A stretch of DNA of 64,000 nt, taken from NCBI GenBank assembly GCA_019416425.1, contig DXXK01000034.1, forward strand, positions 62,001-126,000. Direction: 5' to 3'. The DNA comes from Bacteroidales bacterium (GTDB lineage: Bacteria > Bacteroidota > Bacteroidia > Bacteroidales > Muribaculaceae). The notes below the pieces were generated by a model, which was given only the letters and a program-made list of their open reading frames with translations, ran no database searches and was not told the DNA's origin. Every line of letters starts with the position of its first letter. Positions within the stretch are counted from its first letter, which is position 1. A program made the position numbers and the translations under genes. Positions 1 through 8,871 of this stretch are shown here, in pieces.

Positions 1-871
1 TGTCCCAAGCCTCATTGTAGGCGTTGACATCGTTGTCGAACTGGTCCAGACGCGGCATGGTGGGAACCAGCAGTTTGTTCAGGTCAAGACCGAAAGCCAG
101 CGTATGGTAGTCGGCCAACGGGAACATGAAGTTCGCGCCAAGACGCAGGTTTGTGGGGAGGAAGTAGTTGTTTGTGCCTCCATCGTAGCTCACCTTGGTA
201 CCCACGTTCGAGATATTGAATCCCCACGAGAACTGGCACTCGTTGCGTCCAATCATAGGGAAAGTGGTATAGTATCCCGCCAGGTCTACCGAGAAAGCCG
301 AGGCAGCATGGTTCTGCTCGCCGGTCTGAGTGTCCTGGAACGACAGGTCCGACAGTATGTAACGGAGCACAACTCCCATCGAGAATTTAGAAGATAGCTT
401 TCGGCTGTACCCCACGTCAATAGCCATCTCATATGGATGAATGGTCTGTGCGTTGACATTCTTCGATCCTTCGGTGTAGCCTGTCGTCACCTCGCCAAGG
501 CTGAAATAACGGAATGAAGCAGACAGGGCCTGGTTGTCGCCCGAGCCGAGCTTGTAGTATCCCGCCAGGTTCGCCAGGAAGATGTCGTTGACAATCTTGC
601 GCAACCAAGGGGTGTAGCTCAACGACAAGCCACCCTGCGACCATCCGAAGGCGTACTTCGAGGGATTCCAGTATTGGGAGTTCATATCCGGGTCCGTTGC
701 CACACCAAGGTTTCCCAGAGACGATCCGCGGGCATCCGGAGCGATACTCAACGTAGTCACACCGGTATTGACCGGGTTGAACATGTTGCTCTTGATGTCA
801 TCCTCCGCCTGAGCAGTCAACGACAGGGCGGAGATTGCCAACAGGGTTGCATATATCTTTATATTATTCAT
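1..871 (-). CDS. porV: Type IX secretion outer-membrane protein PorV (3' end outside window)
   Basis: The frame reads open from an ATG at 871 to the window edge, about 290 codons, so the C-terminal part is missing. Residues 1-22 form a signal peptide ending near TAQA. The mature part starts with the PorV/PorQ hallmark of a short N-terminal strand followed by APDARGSSLGN and NPSKYAFG, then alternating beta strands typical of an FadL-like barrel. PorV is the outer-membrane shuttle that passes type IX cargo from the translocon to the PorU sortase. It lies 61 bp downstream of a PorU-like gene on the same strand, so it is probably the last or a late gene of that operon. Family call is from sequence pattern; PorQ is the main alternative but the neighbourhood favours PorV. 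Confidence 0.85.
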   Translation of the reverse strand, partial: MNNIKIYATLLAISALSLTAQAEDDIKSNMFNPVNTGVTTLSIAPDARGSSLGNLGVATDPDMNSQYWNPSKYAFGWSQGGLSLSYTPWLRKIVNDIFLANLAGYYKLGSGDNQALSASFRYFSLGEVTTGYTEGSKNVNAQTIHPYEMAIDVGYSRKLSSKFSMGVVLRYILSDLSFQDTQTGEQNHAASAFSVDLAGYYTTFPMIGRNECQFSWGFNISNVGTKVSYDGGTNNYFLPTNLRLGANFMFPLADYHTLAFGLDLNKLLVPTMPRLDQFDNDVNAYNEAWD

Positions 872-932
872 ATATCGTACTACAGTCTATACATTTATAA
901 ACTTGAAAACGTGCTCAATATTGCGGTGCGGG

Positions 933-3900
933 TTAATCCATCACCGAGAAAGTAACCCACTGCGATCGGCATTTGCGTCCGTCATTGGCCTGAACGGCGG
1001 CACGGTATATACCTGCCTTCCGGCCGGAACAGTCCCATGTGACCAGTCCATCGACGTCAGTTTCCTCATACACACGTCGGCCGTCAGTGTCGAAAACCAC
1101 CAGGACAAGACCGCTTCTTCCTTTTGAATCTATGTTGAAATCCACTGAGTCTATGCCGTACGTCTTAGGCATCGTCAATTCAATATCGGCATTGTCATGC
1201 TCTATGGTAAAGTCATAAGTCTGCTCGCCCGTATTGTTGCCCATCAGATCCACGCTGCTGAATCTGGCTGTGTGCCTGCCGACGGTGTAGTCTCCTACGT
1301 AGATGCAGGCGGAATAACTGGCTACACCTCCGGAACCCACAGCACCGGAAGCCATCGATATCGGCTTGCCGTCAATATGCAGTATCGTACCGGCACCATT
1401 GCCTATGCCCGGCAATACCCCTACATTATCGGTCGTTGTCAATGTCAATATGTCGGTATCCGCATCAAAATCCGCGCTGACAGCAGGTGCGACAGAGTCA
1501 GTCTCGTCATCTCCGGGCTTCTCGGCCCGGTTTGCCTTGGCCATCGGTACGGCCTTGTATCCGGATGCTCCAAGGCGCTGCGAGGGGTCGTACGCACTGA
1601 TATAAAGATGCATATTGTTGGTCGAACCGGTAGTGGACAGGAATCTGTCGCATTCTTCCGTCATCGGAATCTTAGCCGAGAACTTGCCATTCTCCACCTT
1701 GACTGTAATGGATGTCACAAGCACGTCGCTTACGTTGATGGCATAATTCGGTTCTGAGGGTTGCGTGCGTCTTTGCGTAGGTTGGCAAAGTTTCAATACA
1801 GCTGTGCCGTTGAAGGCCTTGTCCCCGGCGTTCTTCGATACGACACCGTTGACCAGAATGACATCTCCCGCGCGGAAGGTTCTAAGGTTCCCGCTGAATT
1901 TAGAGCCAATGCCACGTAATGGCACAGGAATCACCAACGCTGGGTCGCCGATATATTCGTACACCAGCTTGTTGCTGCCGTTCACATTGTTATTGCTTTT
2001 CGCACGCGCGTAAACTTCTCCTATCGTCGGAGAATATATACGAGAGTCGCCATTCCTGTCTTTATACAGGCTTTCAGCCAATGACAATGCAAGCTGATAG
2101 TTCTGGTTGGCCCAAGCCATGCGCGTTGACCCAATTGCGCCGACAAGTCCATGGGATGCGTGCAATACGCTTTCCATAACCAGTCCGGACGCTCCTTGGT
2201 CGGGCAACATCTGGTCGCAGCCGGAAAACATCATAAATGATGGGATGCGATTCTTCAATTGAATAAAGTCTCCGGTTCCTAAATATGCCCCCAGTCCCAC
2301 AGCTGTGGAATGACCAATATATAATGATATTAATTTCCCTTGGTTCAAATTAATCTTGACCAGATCGGTTACATTATCGTAGAAATAGAAGTCCGGAATC
2401 AATGTTGTGTGTCTTAAAGTTCCGGCACCGGCATTAATTGCATTATTAACTATGTTGATGCCAAATCCATATGCCTGGTTGTCATGCATGTGGTCATCGC
2501 CCGAACAACCCAGACTCATGGACTCATTGACCAGCCAAGCCATGCCGTCCCCGTCGAGCTCATCAAGGTATCTTTTGATCTTGCTTACCGCGAGCTTGCA
2601 ATCCTCGCTGTCAATGACGGGAAGCAGGCCGACTCCCACATGCATCTGTGCGGATTCCTGAGCAGTGGGCGGAAGATTGTCGTCCGTATTCCCGTAGAAC
2701 CCCATTGTCAAGGCCGGCACACGTTCGGCCAACGCTCCTCCTTCCTGCATTCCGATCAGGAAATTGCCGGGCATATATGGAGTGTTGTGGATATTCCGGG
2801 CGTCACTGCGGATGGGCCCAAGCAACAGGACGTTCTTCAACGGCTCACCTTTGCGTTCATGCAGCATCTTGACCAGCATTCGGTAAGCCATGGGATGAGG
2901 ATTGCCGCCGGTAAACTCATTGTAAACTTCATCGATTGAGGCTACCGCTGCGTTGATTCCATCATGTTCCCGATGCAATTGCGCGATTTCATCGGCGTAA
3001 TCACGGAATTCAGGTACGGTGATTATCAAGAACGAGCAGTTCTGAACGGCATGAAGATTCTGATTGGCAACCACTACCGGATTCTCAGGAATCAGCTGGG
3101 GCATCGTCGGGTTGAACACCATCAAATCAAGACCTGTTTCCAATCCCCTGAAATACGCCTTGCCGTTTTCCTGGTTAAGGACAACCGGGGCGCCCGGATC
3201 CGTCACATCCATCACGACCCAGGTGTCGTTGACCTCTACATATCCATTCTGATTGTCGGGACAGAACGTGCCGAGCCGCTGTTGCGTAAGGCCTGTGTCT
3301 GTCGCAGTGATTCTTTTGGGATAATTCAACATCCACCAATCGAAGTAAATGTCGGCGTTGTTGCCGCCGTTAAGGGTCACGCCTATTCCAACAGCGTTGG
3401 CGTTACGGTCTATTTCCCGGGATGCCGAGCCCTGGAAATCCATACCATTCTTGTTGACACCTGGCGGCTGTGTATACCTGACCTGATGTCCCGAACCTGC
3501 GATATTAAGAGTCATGTCGGCTGTGGCTCCGGTTCCGTCGTTGCTTGTGCAAAACAGCATGGCTTTCGTCGACAGCGTGGCTTGACGTCCTTCCTGTATG
3601 TAATCCACCGGCACATCCCATGTCCTGGTCTCTCCAGCCTTCATATTGTAGTCCCAGTACAACAATCCGGACCGTTTCAATCCCTGAATGCGGTCGTCGT
3701 TGTTAATGCGATAGTCATAACCGGAAGAACAATCGACTGCATCGGGTTTCAGGTCTGAGGCTTTCTCGCCTGGAGCCATATCCAGTGTCGGCACACCATC
3801 TGTCAGGAAATAATGCCCGCAGTTGCCAAAGGTGTTTTGTTCATCGAAAACATAACCGCTGGAACCAATCCTTGGATTGCTGAGACCCTGTCCGTAGAAG

Positions 3901-4223
3901 TAAATTTTATTTCCATTACGGTAAAGCGGAACCTGCACCAGATCATCGGCAACGTTGTTCTTGCCTCCTGAAACCATATCATAGGATGTTGTCTTGCCCC
4001 CTTGTCCGAACACAGACACATTTTCTGGATCAAGCCCCATATCCCGTAATCGGGAATCCGACAGCTCGTAAACGCCGGCATCCTTGACTTCCACCTTAAT
4101 CCATCGACCTTGCGCGAGGCGGCTGTTTTCGCTGAACGTATACTGACCGGAATATGCCGTAGCAATTCCCGCCACCACTGATGCAGCACAACACAGGACC
4201 CGAATGTTCTTAATCAGACTCAT
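933..4223 (-). CDS. Second PorU-like C25 (gingipain-family) cysteine peptidase
   Basis: 1096 residues with an N-terminal signal peptide (about 1-24, ending ATAYS). A gingipain-type C25 domain occupies roughly 395-790. The likely catalytic dyad is visible as His638 in YIGHST and Cys669 in FSGCDQ, 31 residues apart. The C-terminus (about 1030-1096) has strands LVVFDTDGRRVYE and AGIYRAAVQ that resemble a type A sorting domain. The start overlaps the upstream FAA-hydrolase gene by ATGA, so translation is probably coupled. The protein parallels the PorU encoded at 5463-8840 over its whole length but is clearly diverged (GHS rather than GHG at the His motif). It could be a second sortase, a specialised partner of PorU, or a surface protease exported by the same system; the sequence cannot decide. 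Confidence 0.8.
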   Translation of the reverse strand: MSLIKNIRVLCCAASVVAGIATAYSGQYTFSENSRLAQGRWIKVEVKDAGVYELSDSRLRDMGLDPENVSVFGQGGKTTSYDMVSGGKNNVADDLVQVPLYRNGNKIYFYGQGLSNPRIGSSGYVFDEQNTFGNCGHYFLTDGVPTLDMAPGEKASDLKPDAVDCSSGYDYRINNDDRIQGLKRSGLLYWDYNMKAGETRTWDVPVDYIQEGRQATLSTKAMLFCTSNDGTGATADMTLNIAGSGHQVRYTQPPGVNKNGMDFQGSASREIDRNANAVGIGVTLNGGNNADIYFDWWMLNYPKRITATDTGLTQQRLGTFCPDNQNGYVEVNDTWVVMDVTDPGAPVVLNQENGKAYFRGLETGLDLMVFNPTMPQLIPENPVVVANQNLHAVQNCSFLIITVPEFRDYADEIAQLHREHDGINAAVASIDEVYNEFTGGNPHPMAYRMLVKMLHERKGEPLKNVLLLGPIRSDARNIHNTPYMPGNFLIGMQEGGALAERVPALTMGFYGNTDDNLPPTAQESAQMHVGVGLLPVIDSEDCKLAVSKIKRYLDELDGDGMAWLVNESMSLGCSGDDHMHDNQAYGFGINIVNNAINAGAGTLRHTTLIPDFYFYDNVTDLVKINLNQGKLISLYIGHSTAVGLGAYLGTGDFIQLKNRIPSFMMFSGCDQMLPDQGASGLVMESVLHASHGLVGAIGSTRMAWANQNYQLALSLAESLYKDRNGDSRIYSPTIGEVYARAKSNNNVNGSNKLVYEYIGDPALVIPVPLRGIGSKFSGNLRTFRAGDVILVNGVVSKNAGDKAFNGTAVLKLCQPTQRRTQPSEPNYAINVSDVLVTSITVKVENGKFSAKIPMTEECDRFLSTTGSTNNMHLYISAYDPSQRLGASGYKAVPMAKANRAEKPGDDETDSVAPAVSADFDADTDILTLTTTDNVGVLPGIGNGAGTILHIDGKPISMASGAVGSGGVASYSACIYVGDYTVGRHTARFSSVDLMGNNTGEQTYDFTIEHDNADIELTMPKTYGIDSVDFNIDSKGRSGLVLVVFDTDGRRVYEETDVDGLVTWDCSGRKAGIYRAAVQANDGRKCRSQWVTFSVMD

Positions 4224-4828
4224 CGTATATTGATATCTAAGACCTTATTACTACTGTTATCCATGCATGAGGAATATGCCACGAGTTTATTGCCAATGCT
4301 CAAAGGCAATCCGGCCGGATGGAGTGCCGTCATCACGATATCCCCCTCCTTCATGGTAATGTCTCTGCTAAGCCGTTCCAATATCTCCGGAAAGCCGCGC
4401 TGTATGTCATTATGATTGTAGCAGAGCTCGTTTTCTCCACATCTCACATGCCATTCGTTAGGGAAATCCGTACAATTGGAGAAATTTCCCAGCATACAGC
4501 ATTTGTCGAATGCGACCGCGCGGCTCCAGGGCTCGCCCTTCCGCCTCAATTCATCAAGCATGTCCACAGCGACGGCGCAGGCTCCAACAGTCATGGCATC
4601 GACATATCGTGATGCGAATCGAGCTTTAATACCCTTCCCTAATCTGGAAATCCGATAAACCAATGTCGGAAATACCCTGAATTCATGCGCGAAATCAGGG
4701 ACGAAAAATGGTTGTCCGGAACGTAACAGCGAGGAATCGGGTATCTCATACCATGCAGGGGCTCCTGGCCCGAAACAGCACTCGTTGTCCGGGACGCCAT
4801 AATTGCGTACAATTGCGAATATCTTCAT
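4220..4828 (-). CDS. Fumarylacetoacetate hydrolase (FAH) family protein
   Basis: 202 residues, cytoplasmic, with no signal peptide. The compact all-beta composition and segments such as KIFAIVRNYG at the N-terminus and EGDIVMTALHPAGLP near the C-terminus fit the short Bacteroidetes members of the FAH fold family. These act on beta-diketone or acylpyruvate-type substrates, but the real substrate is not known. It is translationally coupled on both sides: its ATG overlaps the rex stop (ATGA, 4825-4828) and its own stop overlaps the next start (4220-4223). Sitting between a redox repressor and secretion peptidases suggests co-expression rather than a shared pathway. Confidence 0.75.
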   Translation of the reverse strand: MKIFAIVRNYGVPDNECCFGPGAPAWYEIPDSSLLRSGQPFFVPDFAHEFRVFPTLVYRISRLGKGIKARFASRYVDAMTVGACAVAVDMLDELRRKGEPWSRAVAFDKCCMLGNFSNCTDFPNEWHVRCGENELCYNHNDIQRGFPEILERLSRDITMKEGDIVMTALHPAGLPLSIGNKLVAYSSCMDNSSNKVLDINIR

Positions 4829-5466
4829 GACTTCAATTCTCCCAGACGATTATAAATCAATGCAAGATGAGCGTAAATAGAAGTATTTGCCATAACGACA
4901 CCCTCGGCGACCTTGACCCTGTAAGGAGTGAAATTCCAGATGGCTTTCATACCCGCCGCGATGGCAGCGTCGGCGGCTTCCTGTGCAGCTTCCGCCGGAA
5001 CCGTCAGGATACAGATGTCCGCCGGGTGACATTTCATCTCGGCGTCGATATCGTCAAGATGGAACACCGGGACTCCCAGGTCTTTGCGGCCTACAATGGA
5101 GTCGTCCGTGTCGAAACCTGCGATTATCTGTAATCCATATTTCGTAAGGCCTGAATCCCGCATCAGGGCAGATCCCAGGCTGCCGACACCGATTACGTAT
5201 GCATGGTGAGGCTGGCTGAATCCTAAGAAATCCCTTAATACCGAGCACAGTGTGTCGACTTCATAGCCGATACGTGTCTTGCCTTTAAGATTCAGGAATG
5301 ACAGGTCCTTGGCTATCTGCGATGCGTCAACATTGAGAGCGCGTGCCACACGTGTCGAAGAGACATGCCGTTCGCGACGGGCCTTTAGTATCTCGACATA
5401 CGCCAGGTACCACGGCAATCTACGTAGCGTGGGTTCCGGAAGTATCATAGTGTTCAACGGTGTCAT
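4825..5466 (-). CDS. rex: Redox-sensing transcriptional repressor Rex
   Basis: 213 residues from the ATG at 5466. An upstream in-frame start at 5505 exists, but 5466 forms an ATGA overlap with the porU stop, the pattern seen at the next two junctions, and gives the family length. The N-terminal winged helix (about 1-80) contains the Rex signature around ALNVDASQIAKDLS and the GKTRIGYEV segment. The C-terminal Rossmann domain starts with GVGSLG at 93-98 and binds NAD(H). Rex normally represses fermentative and respiratory genes and releases DNA when NADH is high. Its place inside a type IX secretion operon is unusual and suggests that secretion capacity is expressed together with a redox regulator. 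Confidence 0.93.
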   Translation of the reverse strand: MTPLNTMILPEPTLRRLPWYLAYVEILKARRERHVSSTRVARALNVDASQIAKDLSFLNLKGKTRIGYEVDTLCSVLRDFLGFSQPHHAYVIGVGSLGSALMRDSGLTKYGLQIIAGFDTDDSIVGRKDLGVPVFHLDDIDAEMKCHPADICILTVPAEAAQEAADAAIAAGMKAIWNFTPYRVKVAEGVVMANTSIYAHLALIYNRLGELKS

Positions 5467-8400
5467 TGCGCGGTTACTGCGAGTTTGCTTGTCTTGGACG
5501 ACCATGTGCCTTGCGGAGTCTCCACCCGCACGCGGTACAGGTAAATGCCACGTGGCACGCGTGCGCCGGCCTTGTCCGTCAGATTCCAGTAAGCATTCAT
5601 CACAGCCTGCATACCCGATGAGTCCGTATTCGTCTCGCTCCAGACCTCACGTCCGTTCAGGTCCATCACGGTCAGCTCGTATTTCATGTCGGTGTTGGGC
5701 TGGTCAAGGTGAATATAGAAATTCACGCCCGAGCTGGCAGGATTGCAGTCCGTCCCGACATTGACTATCTCAGGATCGGCCGTAGCCTTGACATTGAATT
5801 CAATTGTACAGTGTGACGAATTATTGAGATTGTCCCATGCCTCCAGGGTGAGTTTATGGTATCCCGGAGCCAGATCGCTAAGGCTGTATGCTATATTCCC
5901 TCCGGTGCCATCGACATCGGGTACGAAATAATGCGCCACATCGTCGTAGAAGGTGTCATCATCCAGACGGAGGATGATCTTATGACCTACGCCGGCATCC
6001 GACAGATTGATGCCAGAGTCATCCGCCAGACGAGCGAACACCACCGGATTCACATTGACGATGTCCCCATTCTTGAACCAGGAATTGTTGACATAGAATT
6101 GCTCAATCTCAGGTCCTTTTTCATCAGCTACGGCTTCGTCCCTGAAGCCATAGACATAAAGGGATTCGGTATGGCCGTTGGCTTCCAGCCCTTGGTCCGA
6201 CCAGGCATACGCGTTGATCAGGGCAGGTTGATAGTTGTTGCTGATTTCCAGAGGAACTGTAAGGTCGATATTCCATCTGCCTTCCTTGACGCTTGCCTGA
6301 GCCATTCCAAGACGGGTCTTGCGGTCATTGTACAGCATGACTTTACCGTCCGATCCATTTCCAAATGTCTCGACTACAGTCTCGGCATCGTAAAGCTGCA
6401 ACGCCACTGTTCCGTTGAAAGCGGTATTCAGATTGCCTTTCGAATCCCGGATGCTGCCCGCAAGCACGAGCCTTGATCCGGCCGGAATCTCCGGGAAATC
6501 GGTTTCAGAGACATCCAGCCCGTTAATCTTATCCACGCTTACCTGCCCGTCGATGTTGTTGAGTCGCATTGCAGGATCACCCATCAAGGCATAGCGTAGG
6601 CGGTTGCTGTCTCCGATGTTGCGGTTCAAAGCCGCTGTAAACGCATCTCCGACCGGGAGCATGCGGCCGTCCTCACCGTTCAGCAATGCCTGGGACGCGA
6701 ATGCGCTGTTAAGTACACCGTTGGATGAAATATACACAGTGCGTGTTGCGGCAATCATTCCGCATATTCCCCCTTTGGGATTCAGCATCAGGTCCTCGCC
6801 GGCCGATACAATGGCCTCATCCCATGGCATGAAACGACATGTGGCCGCATAGATGAACATCAGATTCGGGTTTTTCATACTCTCGATATCCGACCATTTC
6901 CACAGATGCTCGTGCCCCCAGCCTCGGTCGCCGCCATGGCCAATGTAATTGGTGAACAGTACACCGTCATTATAAGCTTTAAGCATCAGGTCCGTGACCT
7001 GTGGGTACGACGGTCCCGCTGCTGTTGACACCAGAGGATAAGAGTCAAGATATAATCGGTCATACAGGTAGCTGGAGCCATATCCACCAAGTCTCAAGTT
7101 ATCATAAGCCCGTTGAGACTGTTCAAGATGGATTCCATTGTCATTGTCATCGGCAATCATCAATATCTTGTTGCGCCAGGCTCCCATATTCGGTTTCTCG
7201 ATATGATTCACTATCTTGCGTGCCGTGGATAACGCCTCGCCGGAACTCTTGACAGGCAGCCGGCCGACTGCTACATAGACTTTGGCATCCTCCATCTTGA
7301 ATGTTCCGTCGGCTGAGTCATCGAGCATGCCGATATAGCTGTCGTTGCTGAATGATGTTGTCTCGGACAGACCTGTCTCCGATTGCCATATCGGAACCGG
7401 AGTGAAACGCATGTTCTTGAAATCATTCGACAGACCTTTGGGGTCGAAGCTTGGCTTGCCCATAATCAGACAATAGCGTGGAGCACCGCCGCGGTCATGC
7501 CACATCTTCAGTAATTTACGCCAAGCACCGACATCCTGCTTGCCGTTTGAGAATTCATTGTAGATGTCCTGCGGATCAAGCACCAGGACATTCATGGCGT
7601 CACGCTTGTTGTGCATGTCGGCAATCAGTTGAGCTCCCTGACGATACGCGTCAGGAGTGATTATCAGCATGTCGGGAGCCGGAGTCCCATGCAGGTCCTG
7701 GTTGGATACGCGCCTGCCAGGAGCAGACGTCAAGCTCACCTGGTCGGGATTGAAAGCCACGAATTCCCGGTATCCTCCTGCTGTCACCTTCAGCGATGCG
7801 ACGGATTCGTTCAGACTGTAATCCACTTTAGCAGGATTTGCAGGATCCGTTACATCGTAGACAATCGTCGATGCGCCGCATCCATCGATGCCGATGGTGC
7901 TTCCGGCAGGAAAATCGCCATAAAAATGAATCTGCCCGTTATTGAGCTTGATCAGGCGGTCATAGAACACCTCGACATAATCAAGGCGTGCCATGAAAAT
8001 CACGCCGGAATAACTATATTCCATGCCGAGACTCAATTTGCTGTCGGTATGCCGTACCTGGAATGAACGTTCGGAGAGTGCTCCGTAATTGGCATTAGGC
8101 ACACCACCGATAGAATCCTGTGCGGCACGGGGCACCGTGATGTCTCCGACCTTATAGGTCATACGAGAGCCGCCTCCCGAGATCTTGGCACCATAACGTA
8201 CGGTGATATTCAGCTGGTCGGACGCACGGTCGGGTACATCGAAATTGAATGTGCGTGAGCGGGTGCCACGGAAATCCTCGCCCAGGTATGTGCGCCCTGA
8301 TTCGCCCAGGTGCTCCAGATCCTGTTCATGCACCTGACGGTCGGTGAATCTTGTAACCGTCGGTGCCGTATTTCCTTTCATGTCGACAGTGGGGACATCC

Positions 8401-8840
8401 TCGGTGACCTCGCGGTCGCTGAGAAAGTAGTGCGTCACGTCTGAATAGGGGTTTATGGTATGCACAAATGGACGCGCGGCGCTGACGCCACGCTTCCAGC
8501 TGATATGGTTGCGGGCAAAAAACACTATTCCCCGCGATGTGCGTACCGAAGGCTGCAAAGGCAGGTCATCGACCACTGACTCGTTGAGGTCATCCGGCAC
8601 CGTTGCTCCGCCTGATCCATATACGCGCACCTTGGAGGGATCCGTGAATCCCAGACTGCGGAGCTGCGTATCGGTTATCAGCGTCATTCCCGTCTGTGTG
8701 ACCTGTACGGTGGCCCAGCGGCCTTCGGATAGTACGGAATGCGCGGCGTAATGCTCTGGCCCGGCAGCATCGGATGCCAGTGAACCCAAAGCCAGCGTTA
8801 TGGCTAATATGATATTGCTTAGAACGTTCTTGATTTCCAT
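5463..8840 (-). CDS. porU: Type IX secretion system sortase PorU
   Basis: 1125 residues. Signal peptide about 1-25. The C25 peptidase domain (about 390-790) carries His635 in NYIGHGG and Cys668 in AATCRF, the gingipain-type catalytic pair. The C-terminus (about 1040-1125) is a type A-like sorting domain with VMDLNGREVW and RGIYLYRV, as PorU proteins keep. PorU cleaves the C-terminal signal of exported cargo on the cell surface and links the protein to anionic lipopolysaccharide. Length matches the family (1100-1160). It is 31 bp downstream of the HAD-GH25 fusion gene and overlaps rex by ATGA. Between this and the C25 gene at 933-4223, this copy is the better match to canonical PorU because of its intact GHGG motif. 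Confidence 0.9.
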   Translation of the reverse strand: MEIKNVLSNIILAITLALGSLASDAAGPEHYAAHSVLSEGRWATVQVTQTGMTLITDTQLRSLGFTDPSKVRVYGSGGATVPDDLNESVVDDLPLQPSVRTSRGIVFFARNHISWKRGVSAARPFVHTINPYSDVTHYFLSDREVTEDVPTVDMKGNTAPTVTRFTDRQVHEQDLEHLGESGRTYLGEDFRGTRSRTFNFDVPDRASDQLNITVRYGAKISGGGSRMTYKVGDITVPRAAQDSIGGVPNANYGALSERSFQVRHTDSKLSLGMEYSYSGVIFMARLDYVEVFYDRLIKLNNGQIHFYGDFPAGSTIGIDGCGASTIVYDVTDPANPAKVDYSLNESVASLKVTAGGYREFVAFNPDQVSLTSAPGRRVSNQDLHGTPAPDMLIITPDAYRQGAQLIADMHNKRDAMNVLVLDPQDIYNEFSNGKQDVGAWRKLLKMWHDRGGAPRYCLIMGKPSFDPKGLSNDFKNMRFTPVPIWQSETGLSETTSFSNDSYIGMLDDSADGTFKMEDAKVYVAVGRLPVKSSGEALSTARKIVNHIEKPNMGAWRNKILMIADDNDNGIHLEQSQRAYDNLRLGGYGSSYLYDRLYLDSYPLVSTAAGPSYPQVTDLMLKAYNDGVLFTNYIGHGGDRGWGHEHLWKWSDIESMKNPNLMFIYAATCRFMPWDEAIVSAGEDLMLNPKGGICGMIAATRTVYISSNGVLNSAFASQALLNGEDGRMLPVGDAFTAALNRNIGDSNRLRYALMGDPAMRLNNIDGQVSVDKINGLDVSETDFPEIPAGSRLVLAGSIRDSKGNLNTAFNGTVALQLYDAETVVETFGNGSDGKVMLYNDRKTRLGMAQASVKEGRWNIDLTVPLEISNNYQPALINAYAWSDQGLEANGHTESLYVYGFRDEAVADEKGPEIEQFYVNNSWFKNGDIVNVNPVVFARLADDSGINLSDAGVGHKIILRLDDDTFYDDVAHYFVPDVDGTGGNIAYSLSDLAPGYHKLTLEAWDNLNNSSHCTIEFNVKATADPEIVNVGTDCNPASSGVNFYIHLDQPNTDMKYELTVMDLNGREVWSETNTDSSGMQAVMNAYWNLTDKAGARVPRGIYLYRVRVETPQGTWSSKTSKLAVTAQ

Positions 8841-8871
8841 TTCCTTAAGAAACGGAATTTGCCATTGATTA

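Noticed and set aside
5467..5505. An upstream start for rex at 5505.
   Set aside because: The 5466 start gives the ATGA overlap with porU and the family N-terminus; the extra 13 residues are unlike Rex.
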